From Alphaproteobacteria bacterium (GTDB lineage Bacteria > Pseudomonadota > Alphaproteobacteria > Micropepsales > Micropepsaceae), in assembly GCA_947473475.1 (NCBI GenBank), contig CANJBZ010000028.1:1-57743 (forward strand): 57,743 bases of DNA, read 5' to 3'. Position 1 is the first letter of the stretch. Every line of letters starts with the position of its first letter. The position numbers and the translations under genes were made by a program. The notes beneath the pieces were generated by a model. It was not told the DNA's origin. It worked only from the letters and a program-made list of their open reading frames with translations, and did not search any database. Of the stretch, positions 7,279 through 16,450 are shown piece after piece.

Positions 7279-9267
7279 ATGACTGCTTTGACCGTCGGAG
7301 CTGAACAGCAATACAAAACCATCAAAGACGCCGTTGCGGCTTCTCAGGATGGCGACACGCTCTACGTTCAGGCAGGGGTGTATGTAAACGACTTCGCCAC
7401 CGTCAATCACAACATCAGTATGATTGGCGTAGGTGGAATGGTGCAGGTCGTGACAACCAAAACTGTCGCCAAGGCCGCCCTCATCGTCAAAGCCGACCTG
7501 AACATCGACCATTTTGAATTTTCTGGCGTGAAGTCATGGAACTACAACGGCGCCGGGCTTCGCTACGAAGCGGGAAATCTCACAGTCACAAACTCATATT
7601 TCCACGACAATCAGGATGGCATCCTGGCGACCCCGATTGTAAAGGGCGTCGGCTCCATCACCGTTCGAAACAGTGAATTCGCCCGCAACGGCGCCGGCGA
7701 TGGGCAAAGCCATAATATCTATGTCGGCTCGATCGAGAATTTCACGATCACCGATAGCTACTCCCACGATGCCGTTGTCGGTCATGAAATAAAAAGCCGC
7801 GCCATGAACACCACGATCACAAACAATCGCATCGACGACGGTACGAGCAATGCAAGCTACAGCATTGACGTGCCGAACGGCGGCGTAACGGTGATCGCCA
7901 ACAACATCATTCGCCAAGGCTCGGCGTCGCAGAACAAGATCATCATCTCGTACTCCGCCGAGACCGACCACCCGGAATGGACAAACTCGAGCCTCGACAT
8001 CAAGAACAACACCGTCGTCGACGCGATTGCCGGGAAGGCAATGTTCTTGCGGAATGTGAGCAGCATCGCAACCGCAAACATTGACGGGAACTCCTTTTTT
8101 GGTCTGGCTTCGACAGAGCTTTTGAATGGCAAAGGCGTCATAACCAGGGCCTCGCTCATGACCGGCACTGCGCCGGCCATGGATACGTCGCATCCCTGGA
8201 GCAACGGCGCCCTGGAGCACATTGTGTCTATCGGTATCGGTGACGACGTACTTGCGGGCACGGCTGCGAAGGATTTGTTTGTTGGCGGCGCCGGCCAGGA
8301 CGTCTTCATCATCCGCCCGGGTGGCGGCAGCGATACCATCGCGGATTTCAGCGCTGGCGCAGGTGTCGTGGACGTCGTGCGCTTCGAAGGCACGAAGTTC
8401 GCTTCCTTGTCCGACGTGAAAGCGGCCATGTCGCAACACGGTCAGGATGTCTGGCTGAATCTCGGAAAAGGCGAAGTCCTGACGTTCCAAAACCACCAGA
8501 TGGCCGACTTCGCCGCCGACGATTTCGTGTTCGCGACCTCGGGCGTGACCACGTCATCCATCTCCGCGCCCACGCAGGTCAAACTGTTCAAGCTTGCCGG
8601 TCCGGCGAAAGCGACCACGACCATCAACGGCAGCGACACGAAAGACGACGTGCTGACGGGAACCTCAGGAGCCGACAGCATCGACGGGAAGAAGGGCGCT
8701 GACACGATGCAGGGCGGCGCGGGCGACGATCACTATTTTGTCGACAACGCCAAAGACCTGGTCGTGGAGAAGGCTGGTGCGGGCACCGACGTGGTGATCT
8801 CGAAAATCGCCAGCTATACGCTGCCGGACAATGTGGAAAATCTGTATACGAGCGGAAGCATCTCGCATGTGGCGATCGGAAACGCGCTCAACAATTTTCT
8901 GGTCGGAGGCGGCACTGACTCGCTCAACGGAATGAGCGGCAACGATATTTTATCCGCTCTAGCCGGAAAATGCGAACTCACGGGCGGCACCGGCAGCGAT
9001 ATCTTCCAATTTTCTGCTCCAACCGGCGGCATGTCGACGATCACGGACTTTGCCATCGGACAGGACCTGATAGATCTCTCGCTGGCCATGAACAAGTATA
9101 CCGGCATCGATCCAATCGCCGATCACACGATGAGTCTTCGGTCTGATGGACATGGCGGTACGATCATCGCCATCGATCCGACCCATACGGGGACGATGCA
9201 GGATGCCGTAGACGTTTTGAACGTCGCACCGACAGCTCTGCACATGGGGTACGACTACATATTCTAA
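7279..9267 (+). CDS. Secreted beta-helix protein with RTX calcium-binding repeats
   Basis: The 662-residue protein has an N-terminal half (1-300) of right-handed beta-helix type, rich in Asn ladders and short strands (LTVTNSYFHDNQDGI, ITVRNSEFARNGAGDG, FTITDSYSHDAVVGHEIKS). This resembles pectate-lyase-fold and polysaccharide epimerase/lyase proteins. RTX nonapeptide repeats follow in three patches: VGGAGQDVFII near 330, the longest around SGADSIDGKKGADTMQGGAGDD near 455-480, and GMSGNDILSAL/TGGTGSDIFQF near 545-580. RTX tails bind calcium and usually mark type I secretion. There is no N-terminal signal, in keeping with that route. No type I exporter genes are adjacent. ATG 7279 is chosen because AAGGAG lies 5 bases before it; a GTG at 7273 overlaps that site. 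The carbohydrate substrate is unknown. Confidence 0.85.
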   Translation: MTALTVGAEQQYKTIKDAVAASQDGDTLYVQAGVYVNDFATVNHNISMIGVGGMVQVVTTKTVAKAALIVKADLNIDHFEFSGVKSWNYNGAGLRYEAGNLTVTNSYFHDNQDGILATPIVKGVGSITVRNSEFARNGAGDGQSHNIYVGSIENFTITDSYSHDAVVGHEIKSRAMNTTITNNRIDDGTSNASYSIDVPNGGVTVIANNIIRQGSASQNKIIISYSAETDHPEWTNSSLDIKNNTVVDAIAGKAMFLRNVSSIATANIDGNSFFGLASTELLNGKGVITRASLMTGTAPAMDTSHPWSNGALEHIVSIGIGDDVLAGTAAKDLFVGGAGQDVFIIRPGGGSDTIADFSAGAGVVDVVRFEGTKFASLSDVKAAMSQHGQDVWLNLGKGEVLTFQNHQMADFAADDFVFATSGVTTSSISAPTQVKLFKLAGPAKATTTINGSDTKDDVLTGTSGADSIDGKKGADTMQGGAGDDHYFVDNAKDLVVEKAGAGTDVVISKIASYTLPDNVENLYTSGSISHVAIGNALNNFLVGGGTDSLNGMSGNDILSALAGKCELTGGTGSDIFQFSAPTGGMSTITDFAIGQDLIDLSLAMNKYTGIDPIADHTMSLRSDGHGGTIIAIDPTHTGTMQDAVDVLNVAPTALHMGYDYIF

Positions 9268-9286
9268 AACTCCGCCGGCTCGTTCC

Positions 9287-9324
9287 ACAGCAGACGCAGC
9301 CCTTGAACCGGCGGCGTCTGCTGT
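9287..9324 (+). terminator. Stem-loop after the RTX gene, possible terminator
   Basis: A perfect 11-bp stem (ACAGCAGACGC with GCGTCTGCTGT) and a 16-base loop begin 20 bases after the stop codon. Only a short CTTG follows, so termination would be weak or factor-assisted. The element lies between convergent genes and could serve cysN as well. Confidence 0.5.
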
Positions 9325-9392
9325 CTTGAGACGGTCGGCGATTTCGGCAGATGGGAAGCTTGCACCGCGGGCTACGGCAAGGTACCCCACTT

Positions 9393-10700
9393 TCATCTTT
9401 GCACTCGCGAGCCGAACGAGGTCATGACCACGCCCACGGTGGAGTTCGTGAAGCGGTCGATGATGATGAAGCCGCCGGTGTCGCGGTTTTGGCGATAGGC
9501 GTCGAACGCGACCGGCACAGAGACCGAGAGATTGCAGTAGCCGATCTCGTTGAGAGTGAGCGTGCGGCCCGCCATGTGCTCAAGCGTATTCACGTCGACT
9601 TTGTGCTTGAGCGTCGTCACCTGGCCCGGAATGGTCTGGGTCCCCACCTTGATGAGGTATTGGCGGTGCGGAAGCATTTCATCTTCCGTCATCCAGAGAA
9701 TGTGCGCCGCGAACTGATCGGCAACTTCCGGACGGGATTCCGGGGCTACCAGCATGTCACCGCGTGAAATGTCGATCTCGTCCTCGAGCACCAGCGTGAT
9801 GGCTTGCCCGGCGACCGCTTCCTTGATGTCGCCGTCGCCGGTGACCACTTGCTTGACGCGTGAGGCGCGGCCGGATTTGGCGACGACCACCTCATCCCCT
9901 ACGGCCACACGGCCGGCAACGATCGTGCCTGCGAAGCCGCGAAAATCGAGGTTGGGCCGGTTGACCCGCTGTATCGGCATCCGGAAGGGCTTGGTCGCAA
10001 CTTCCGTTTCCACGTCGATGGTTTCGAGATGCTCCATCAGCGCCGGCCCCTTGTACCAGGGCGTGCTTTCACTGACGGAAATCACATTGTCTCCGTACCG
10101 CGCGGAGAGAGGGATCGGCACCAGGGTTTCAAAGCCGAGATTGGCGGCGAAGGCGCGGAATTCGGCGACGATGCGGGTGAAAACGTCCTCGGAAAACTCG
10201 ACGAGATCGATCTTGTTCACCGCCAGCACAACGTGCCGTATGCCGAGCAGCGACACGATATAAGCGTGACGCCGCGTTTGGGTGAGAACGCCTTTGCGCG
10301 CATCGATCAGAATGACGGCCAGCTCGGAATTCGACGCGCCAGTCGCCATATTACGCGTGTACTGCTCATGGCCCGGCGTATCGGCGACGATGAATTTGCG
10401 CTTGTCGGTGGCGAAGAAGCGATAGGCCACATCGATCGTGATGCCCTGTTGCCGCTCGGCCTCCAGGCCGTCCACGAGCAAGGCAAGGTCGATGTCCTCG
10501 CCGGTCGTGCCGTGCTTACGCGAGTCTTTGGCGAGCGCAGAAAGATGATCTTCGAAGATGAGCTTGGAATCAAAAAGAAGGCGGCCAATCAGCGTCGACT
10601 TGCCATCATCCACGCTGCCGCAGGTGAGAAACCGCAGCAGCGACTTCTTTTCCTGCTGCGCGAGATAGGCCTTCAGATCCTCGAATTGGACGGGTTTCAT
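9393..10700 (-). CDS. cysN: Sulfate adenylyltransferase subunit 1 (GTPase)
   Basis: CysN is the regulatory GTPase of ATP sulfurylase and couples GTP hydrolysis to formation of adenosine 5'-phosphosulfate by CysD. The 435-residue chain shows the EF-Tu-like G motifs in order: GSVDDGKSTL (G1, about 29-38), DTPGHEQYTRNM (G3), NKIDLVEF (G4), and then the beta-barrel domains. It stops near 435 residues without a CysC/APS-kinase extension, so it is plain CysN rather than a NodQ-type fusion. Its ATG shares one base with the cysD stop codon (TGATG), indicating translational coupling in a cysD-cysN operon. Confidence 0.97.
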   Translation of the reverse strand: MKPVQFEDLKAYLAQQEKKSLLRFLTCGSVDDGKSTLIGRLLFDSKLIFEDHLSALAKDSRKHGTTGEDIDLALLVDGLEAERQQGITIDVAYRFFATDKRKFIVADTPGHEQYTRNMATGASNSELAVILIDARKGVLTQTRRHAYIVSLLGIRHVVLAVNKIDLVEFSEDVFTRIVAEFRAFAANLGFETLVPIPLSARYGDNVISVSESTPWYKGPALMEHLETIDVETEVATKPFRMPIQRVNRPNLDFRGFAGTIVAGRVAVGDEVVVAKSGRASRVKQVVTGDGDIKEAVAGQAITLVLEDEIDISRGDMLVAPESRPEVADQFAAHILWMTEDEMLPHRQYLIKVGTQTIPGQVTTLKHKVDVNTLEHMAGRTLTLNEIGYCNLSVSVPVAFDAYRQNRDTGGFIIIDRFTNSTVGVVMTSFGSRVQR

Positions 10701-11632
10701 CAGAAATAACCTTCCCGTTTTTTCTTTTCCATGGAGGCGCCTTCGTCGTGATCGATGACGCGCCCCTGACGTTCGGACGTTGTCGCCGTGAGCATTTCAC
10801 TGACGATCTCTTCCAGCGTAGTGGCAGAGGAGTCGATCGCGCCTGTCAGCGGATAGCAGCCAAGCGTTCGGAAGCGGATCAGCCGCATCTCGGGCTGCTC
10901 GCCGGGACGAAGCTTCATGCGGTCGTCATCGACCATCAGCATCGCGCCGTCGCGCTGCACGACAGGACGGTGCTTTGCGTAATAAAGCGGCACGATGGGG
11001 ATGTTCTCGGCCATGATGTATTGCCAGATGTCCAGCTCGGTCCAGTTGGAGAGCGGAAACACGCGGATGGATTCGCCTTTGCGAACGCGCGAATTGTAGA
11101 GCTTCCACAACTCAGGGCGCTGGTTCTTCGGGTCCCATGCATGGTTTTCCGAGCGGAAGGAGAAGATGCGCTCCTTGGCGCGGCTCTTTTCTTCGTCGCG
11201 GCGGGCGCCGCCGAAAGCCGCATCGAACCCGTATTTGTCGAGGGCCTGCTTCAACCCGTCCGTCTTCATCACCTGCGTATGCAGATTGGACCCCGAGTCG
11301 AAGGGGTTGATGCCGCGCCTGACGCCGTCCTCGTTAATGTGGACGATCAGATTGAGGCCGAGCTGCTGGACGGTTTCGTCACGGAACTGAATCATTTCCC
11401 GGAACTTCCAGGTCGTATCGACATGGAGCAACGGGAATGGAGGCTTTGCGGGATAGAACGCCTTCATCGCCAGATGCAGCATGACCGACGAATCCTTGCC
11501 GATCGAATACATCATCACGGGGTTACGGAATTCTGCCGCAACCTCCCGCATGATGTAGATGCTCTCGGCTTCGAGACGCTCCAGATGGCTGAGCCGATGA
11601 GCCGGCAAAGTCGCGACGTCAAGCGCCCGCAT
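10700..11632 (-). CDS. cysD: Sulfate adenylyltransferase subunit 2
   Basis: This is the catalytic subunit of ATP sulfurylase, which adenylates sulfate in the first step of assimilation. The 310-residue protein shows the PP-loop in [16 protein letters not shown], the [16 protein letters not shown] block, and [15 protein letters not shown], all hallmarks of CysD. GAGGGGT precedes the ATG by 4 bases. The gene leads the cysDN pair and is preceded by a structured leader that lies after the terminator of the TSUP gene, so it probably has its own promoter. Confidence 0.97.
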   Translation of the reverse strand: MRALDVATLPAHRLSHLERLEAESIYIMREVAAEFRNPVMMYSIGKDSSVMLHLAMKAFYPAKPPFPLLHVDTTWKFREMIQFRDETVQQLGLNLIVHINEDGVRRGINPFDSGSNLHTQVMKTDGLKQALDKYGFDAAFGGARRDEEKSRAKERIFSFRSENHAWDPKNQRPELWKLYNSRVRKGESIRVFPLSNWTELDIWQYIMAENIPIVPLYYAKHRPVVQRDGAMLMVDDDRMKLRPGEQPEMRLIRFRTLGCYPLTGAIDSSATTLEEIVSEMLTATTSERQGRVIDHDEGASMEKKKREGYF

Positions 11633-11776
11633 ATTGACCCCTCACTGGTGCGCTCGCACCGACTAATTTCTTCCGGCAACGCACCCGGAAGATGTTGATG
11701 AACTCCGAACCTTGGTTTGCCCGGGCATAGGAAAGCCCATCAAGCAAAACTTCGGTTGCAGTACCCTTAACAGACA
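11633..11776 (-). promoter_or_regulatory. Leader/promoter region of cysDN with a 7-bp hairpin
   Basis: About 145 bases separate the terminator of the upstream TSUP gene from cysD. They include a perfect hairpin, CTTCCGG/CCGGAAG (11670-11691, 8-base loop), about 40 bases before the start codon. A short frame beginning at a GTG near 11777 runs through this leader into the cysD start, but its status is doubtful. Sulfur regulation through this leader is inferred only from the genes it serves. I do not see a SAM-riboswitch consensus. Confidence 0.35.
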
Positions 11777-11802
11777 CGAAAATCCCGCCGCTGGGCGGGA
11801 TT
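11777..11802 (-). terminator. Rho-independent terminator of the TSUP gene
   Basis: On the minus strand AATCCCGCC and GGCGGGATT form a 9-bp GC-rich stem around a four-base loop (CAGC), directly followed by TTTCGTG. It begins 16 bases after the stop of the TSUP transporter and separates that gene from cysDN. Confidence 0.85.
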
Positions 11803-11817
11803 AGCATTCGCGTCCCC

Positions 11818-12606
11818 TTACAGAACCAGGCGGCCGCCAACAAGCACAAGCGTTCCAGCCAAAATGTAGCGCAGCACCGTATCCGGCATCCGGGGAGCCA
11901 AATAGCTGCCAAGGATAATACCGGGGATGGAGCCTGCGAGCAGCGAGCTTAACAGGCTCAAATCCGTGAGCCCGAGCATCCAGTGGCCCATGCCCGCAAG
12001 GAGCGTCAGCGGCACAGCATGAGCTATATCCGAACCCACAATTCGCGCCATGGGCAGGTGCGGATAGAGCAAGATCAGTGCGGTCACGCCGATGGCGCCG
12101 GCGCCAACCGAAGAGATGGAGACCAATATGCCGAGAGGTCCGCCGACGGCAACCGTCAGGCCAAATGTCTTGCGCGGATCCATTCCCGTCAGATACCCCG
12201 CATAGCGGGCAATGATCCGTTTGCGGAACAAGAGCACGATCGCCGTCGCGAACAGCGCCACCGCAAGAACCGAGGTGATCAGGGCCGTCGCGGCATGGCT
12301 TTGTGTCCCGAGTTGAGACAAAAGAACGAGGCTAAGCGCCGTTGTGGGTATGCTACCCATCGCGAGCCGCGTAACAAGTTGCCAGTCGATGGTCCGGCTG
12401 ACCCCGTGAACCGCCGTGCCCACGGTCTTGGTGGCCGCCGCATAAAGAAGATCGGTTCCGACCGCCGTCGCAGGATGGATGCCGAACATCAGAATGAGAA
12501 GCGGCGTCATGAGCGATCCGCCGCCGACCCCGGTCATACCGACAAGCACGCCCACGACAAAGCCGGAGAGCGAAAAAAGCGGATTTATGGTGGAGAACAG
12601 GCTCAT
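11818..12606 (-). CDS. TSUP-family sulfite/sulfonate exporter (TauE/SafE)
   Basis: This 262-residue integral membrane protein begins with LSGFVVGVLVGMTGVGGGSLMTP, the diagnostic first TSUP half-motif, and repeats the pattern in the second half (VSISSVGAGAIGVTAL). About seven or eight membrane segments are visible. TSUP proteins move sulfite, sulfate, taurine-derived or other small organosulfur anions. Its position directly upstream of cysDN on the same strand supports a sulfur-anion role. A strong terminator separates the two, so they can be expressed independently. Confidence 0.9.
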   Translation of the reverse strand: MSLFSTINPLFSLSGFVVGVLVGMTGVGGGSLMTPLLILMFGIHPATAVGTDLLYAAATKTVGTAVHGVSRTIDWQLVTRLAMGSIPTTALSLVLLSQLGTQSHAATALITSVLAVALFATAIVLLFRKRIIARYAGYLTGMDPRKTFGLTVAVGGPLGILVSISSVGAGAIGVTALILLYPHLPMARIVGSDIAHAVPLTLLAGMGHWMLGLTDLSLLSSLLAGSIPGIILGSYLAPRMPDTVLRYILAGTLVLVGGRLVL

Positions 12607-12881
12607 CTGGACTCTTGCAAACCATAAACGAAATACTACCGCCCGTCAGGCGCGGTTACAAAACAGGATGCCGTTTGTCGAAAAAGCAAGAAGCGTGCCG
12701 CCCGGTTCGATCCACTACGTCCCAATAGGATAGTCTAGAACTTACGAACGGAACTTTTATGACGTAATCTGTGTCGATCGGCCAATCCGGTTCCAGGACA
12801 CAACAAACGGCCTTAAAACGATGTACGGTCGGTACGGTTCCATAGCTAGTTTTTTTGTCGCACGGCGTTAACAGAAAACCG

Positions 12882-14774
12882 ATGCAGAGCAGTGTACAAG
12901 CCACCGACGTGCTGATGAGCCGCGCGCAATCGCTCGCCCAAACTGGGGATTTGAGCGGCGCAGCGGGCGTCTTGCGTGCCATTTTGGCGCAGCGAGCGGC
13001 GCATTTCCCGGCTTTGTTCATGCTCGGAATGATTGAAGCGCAACTCCGGCAATTCGGTGACGCTGAAATTCACTTAACGCGGGCTGTAAAAATCGATCCG
13101 CGTTCGGCAGAGGCGCTGACCGTGCTTGGCAGCGTTTTGACCGAGCTCAAACGCCACGAAGAAGCTGTGACCGCCCTCACACGCGCCCTGACATTTCAGC
13201 CGCAGAACGGACATGCCCTGCTCTATCGCGGGCTCGCCTTTGCCGAGACGGGCAAACATGAGCGTGCGATTGCCGATTTCGAGAAAATCCTCAAGCAGGA
13301 CCCGCGTTCGATCTTCGCGCTGCATAACCGCGCCACATCTTTGATGGCTTTGAAACGGCACAGAGAAGCGCGGCCCGATGTCGTTGCGCTGGTCCGTATC
13401 GCGCCGGATTACGTGCCCGCGCTTGTGAATTTTGTGCTGTTGCTGCTGGACGACAGAAAATACAGCGAGGCGCTGGAAACGGGAGACCGCGCCCTTCGGA
13501 TCGAGCCGAGGAATCACGACCTGATGCATGCGCGCGGCACTGCGCTTATGAAGCTCGGCAGACATGCGGAGGCTCTTGCCGCATTTGAATGTGTCGTGAG
13601 GCAGAAGCCTGATGCTGCTGACGCGCATCTCAATACGGCAAACATGCTGATGGAGCTTGGCCGATTGGAGGAGTCGCTCCAGTCATGCGATGCCTCGATA
13701 GCCGCCCAAAAAGTTTATGCGCCGGGCCATTTGATGCGGGCCAATGTCTTGCAGCACCTGTTCCGGCCGGACGAAGCATTTGCGGCCTATGACGCAGCGA
13801 TCGCCGCTAAGCCCGATTACCACGATGCCTATTATCATCGCGGCTCCGCTCACTTGCTGCATGGACGATACAAGGAGGGTTGGCGGGATTTCGAACATCG
13901 CTGGCAGGCGAGCGCGTGCGGTTTCGACCGGCCCAAACTGCAACCTGCGGAATGGCGCGGTGAGGACCTGAAGGGCCGGAGCATTGTTGTCTACGCCGAG
14001 CAAGGGTTGGGAGACACGATCCAGTTTGTGCGCTTTCTGCCGAAGTTGGCGGACATGGGCGCAAAGGTGACCTTCCTGTGCCATCCGAGTTTGATGCGGC
14101 TGTTCGGCGTTTTTGCCGATCGCTTGGAGATTGTGGCTACGGTTTTGCCGGAGCAGAACTTCGACTTTCAGTGCGCTCTAATGAGTGTGGCGGAACGTTT
14201 GCAAATCGACAGGGATCATTTACCGGGGCCAACCCCCTATCTGTTTGCCGAGCCCGAGCTCGTGGCGCTATGGCGCGAGAAGATCGGCGGTGACGGGTTC
14301 AAAATCGGCATTGCGTGGCAAGGCAATCCCAAGGGGCTGATCGACAAGGGCCGCTCGGTGCCGCTGGCGATGTTTGAGCCTTTGGCGCACCTGGATGGCG
14401 TGAGACTCATTTCGCTGCAGAAGACGCACGGGCTGGACCAATTGTCGCGATTGCCCTCGGGGATGAATGTCGAAACGCTCGAATCTTTCGACGAGGGGCC
14501 GGATGGATTTCTGGATACCGCCGCGGTGATGGAGAATTTGGATTTGGTGGTGAGCTCCGATACGGCCACGCCGCATCTTGCGGGTGCGTTGAACCGGCCC
14601 TGTTGGGTGGCTCTGAAACAGGTACCCGATTGGCGCTGGATGATGGGGCGAAGCGATAGTCCGTGGTACCCCTCCATACGGCTGTTCCGGCAGCAGGCGG
14701 CCGGGGATTGGGCCGGTGTGTTTGCCGAGATCACCCAAGCGTTGCGTTCATATCGAGCGGAGACCGCGTCATGA
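12882..14774 (+). CDS. TPR-repeat protein with C-terminal glycosyltransferase-like (GT9-type) domain
   Basis: The first about 340 residues of this 630-residue protein are tetratricopeptide repeats (for example HFPALFMLGMIEAQLRQFGD and YHDAYYHRGSAHLLHGRYKEG). Residues from about 360 form a glycosyltransferase-like fold with SIVVYAEQGLGDTIQFVRFLP, KIGIAWQGNP, and VVSSDTATPHLAGAL, resembling heptosyltransferase/GT9 C-terminal domains. TPR-GT fusions of this type act in surface polysaccharide or flagellin/protein glycosylation; the acceptor here is unknown. A TTG at 12855 in the same frame is an alternative start; ATG 12882 was preferred, though neither has a strong ribosome site. The stop overlaps the next start (ATGA), so the two genes are translationally coupled. 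Confidence 0.85.
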   Translation: MQSSVQATDVLMSRAQSLAQTGDLSGAAGVLRAILAQRAAHFPALFMLGMIEAQLRQFGDAEIHLTRAVKIDPRSAEALTVLGSVLTELKRHEEAVTALTRALTFQPQNGHALLYRGLAFAETGKHERAIADFEKILKQDPRSIFALHNRATSLMALKRHREARPDVVALVRIAPDYVPALVNFVLLLLDDRKYSEALETGDRALRIEPRNHDLMHARGTALMKLGRHAEALAAFECVVRQKPDAADAHLNTANMLMELGRLEESLQSCDASIAAQKVYAPGHLMRANVLQHLFRPDEAFAAYDAAIAAKPDYHDAYYHRGSAHLLHGRYKEGWRDFEHRWQASACGFDRPKLQPAEWRGEDLKGRSIVVYAEQGLGDTIQFVRFLPKLADMGAKVTFLCHPSLMRLFGVFADRLEIVATVLPEQNFDFQCALMSVAERLQIDRDHLPGPTPYLFAEPELVALWREKIGGDGFKIGIAWQGNPKGLIDKGRSVPLAMFEPLAHLDGVRLISLQKTHGLDQLSRLPSGMNVETLESFDEGPDGFLDTAAVMENLDLVVSSDTATPHLAGALNRPCWVALKQVPDWRWMMGRSDSPWYPSIRLFRQQAAGDWAGVFAEITQALRSYRAETAS

Positions 14775-15154
14775 ATCCCTCGGTGCCCCTCTCCTGGGGC
14801 GAACTGATCGACAAGGTCACGATTTTGGAGATCAAGTCGGAGCGGCTGACGGTCGAAGCCGCGTTGACGAACGTGCGGCACGAATTGGCGGTGTTGCGTC
14901 CTTTTGCCGACGAAGCCTCGTGCAATCCCGGCGTGGTGAGCCTGAAGGCAGAGCTGAAGCGAATCAACGAAACGCTTTGGCAGATTGAGGACGACATCCG
15001 CGCGAAGGAGGCGGCGAAAGCTTTTGACGCGGACTTCGTCCGGCTGGCGCGGGCTGTCTATTTTACCAATGACGAGCGCGGGCGCGTAAAGCGGAAACTC
15101 AATGAGGCGCTAAATTCCGGGCTGACCGAAGAAAAGCAGTACGCGGCCTATTAA
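14771..15154 (+). CDS. DUF6165 family protein
   Basis: This 127-residue protein starts MNPSVPLSWGELIDKVTILE. The SxGELIDKITILEIK opening is characteristic of DUF6165. The rest is mostly charged helix (LKAELKRINETLWQIEDDIR) with coiled-coil character and a conserved-looking YFTNDERGRVKRKLNE end. The function is unknown. Its ATG overlaps the stop of the TPR/glycosyltransferase gene by four bases, so it is probably made in step with that enzyme and may partner it in glycan work. The longer in-frame extension to 14663 overlaps the upstream gene and is rejected. Confidence 0.8.
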   Translation: MNPSVPLSWGELIDKVTILEIKSERLTVEAALTNVRHELAVLRPFADEASCNPGVVSLKAELKRINETLWQIEDDIRAKEAAKAFDADFVRLARAVYFTNDERGRVKRKLNEALNSGLTEEKQYAAY

Positions 15155-15259
15155 CAGCCGGGTTTCCTTGACTATAACCAATGCTCTGTTCGCAAGCTGC
15201 AAGGGTATCCTGCCGATGAAGCCTCTGTCCCCGACGCGGACCCAAGGCATGCCGCTCCC

Positions 15260-16450
15260 GTGAGTTTTCCCGAACCCAACCGGGCCTTGCGCAATCGTTG
15301 CGCCATTGTGGGCGCCGGCAACAGCCGGCTCGGCCAGGTGCCCGGCGTTTCAAGCCTCGATCTTCTGATCGAAGCGTCCGCTAACGCGCTCGACGACGCT
15401 GGGCTCACACCCGCCGGTATCGATGGCGTCATCGTACGCGGGCCGGACGATTCTTATTGCCATCATCAGCTCGTCGGCGAGCGGCTTGGAATAAACGCGC
15501 ATTTCTCGACAACGCTCGACAATGGCGGCGCCAGTCAGATCCTTTCGGTGGCGATCGCGACGATGGCCATCGAAGCAGGGCTCGCCACCACGGTGCTTTG
15601 CGGCTATGGGCGCGATGCGTGGTCACGTACGCACAAATCCGAAGAGGCGCGGGTCAAGAACCAGACCCGCTCAGACGATCAGCACGCCAAAGAGTTTGGC
15701 CCCGAATATGGCTATTTCGGCGCGGTAGCAGCGCATGCGTTCGGCGCCCAGCGGCACATGCACGAGTTCGGCACCACGCGCGAGCAGTTCGCCGAAATTG
15801 CGGTGGCCTTTCGCCAGCATGCCCAGCGCAATCCGGATGCGCAGATCCGAAAGCCGCTGACGGTCGAGGACTATTTCAAAGCACGCCAGATCGTATCGCC
15901 GTTCGGTCTGTTCGACTGTTCCTTACGCAGCGACGGCGCCGGAGCGGTGATCGTCACATCGGCGGAGCGTGCGCGCGATTTCAAGCAGCCCCCCGTCTAC
16001 GTCCGCGGTTTCGGCAGCTTCAACAATCTAACCGGCTGGTTCGCGGCGGAAAACATGGTGCATACCGCGGCCATCAAAAGCGGCGAAGCGGCCTATCGCA
16101 TGGCCGGCATCGGCCCCGGCGATGTGGATACGGCGCAGCTCTACGATTGCTTCACGTACATGGTTCTCGCTCAGCTTGAGGATTACGGCTTCTGTACCAA
16201 GGGAGAAGGCGGCGCCTTCGTGCAATCGGGAGCCTTGCGCATGGGCGGGCGTCTTCCTACCAACACATCCGGTGGGCAGTTATCCGAGGCGCATGTCGAA
16301 GGCATGCTGCAGATTGTCGAAGGCGTGCGGCAGCTTCGGCACACCTATCCGGCGGAACGCCAAGTAAAGGATGCGGAGATCGCGCTTATCTCCGGGCATG
16401 GCGGCAATCAGGTCTGTCATTCGACGCTGATCCTGGGGCGCGTGCCATGA
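15260..16450 (+). CDS. Thiolase-like protein (Ltp2/SCP-x type, no nucleophile cysteine)
   Basis: This 396-residue thiolase-fold protein carries the N-terminal CAIVGAGNSRLG, the YDCFTYMVLAQLEDYGFC region and the closing GHGGNQVCHSTLILGR. At the place where degradative thiolases carry the reactive cysteine it reads TLDNGGASQILSVA, with no cysteine. In the Ltp2 branch such proteins are not thiolases but retro-aldolases that work with a DUF35 partner. The next gene is exactly such a DUF35 protein, overlapping by four bases, which supports an acyl-CoA C-C lyase complex. The start is GTG 15260, without a strong ribosome site. Confidence 0.85.
   Translation: MSFPEPNRALRNRCAIVGAGNSRLGQVPGVSSLDLLIEASANALDDAGLTPAGIDGVIVRGPDDSYCHHQLVGERLGINAHFSTTLDNGGASQILSVAIATMAIEAGLATTVLCGYGRDAWSRTHKSEEARVKNQTRSDDQHAKEFGPEYGYFGAVAAHAFGAQRHMHEFGTTREQFAEIAVAFRQHAQRNPDAQIRKPLTVEDYFKARQIVSPFGLFDCSLRSDGAGAVIVTSAERARDFKQPPVYVRGFGSFNNLTGWFAAENMVHTAAIKSGEAAYRMAGIGPGDVDTAQLYDCFTYMVLAQLEDYGFCTKGEGGAFVQSGALRMGGRLPTNTSGGQLSEAHVEGMLQIVEGVRQLRHTYPAERQVKDAEIALISGHGGNQVCHSTLILGRVP

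Noticed and set aside
11633-11776. SAM or other sulfur riboswitch before cysD
   Set aside because: Only a simple hairpin is seen; none of the conserved riboswitch core patterns I know is recognisable.
11777-11912. Upstream part of a minus-strand frame from 11912 to 11619
   Set aside because: It lies inside the TSUP gene in another frame and crosses its terminator; only the leader part was kept as a doubtful finding.
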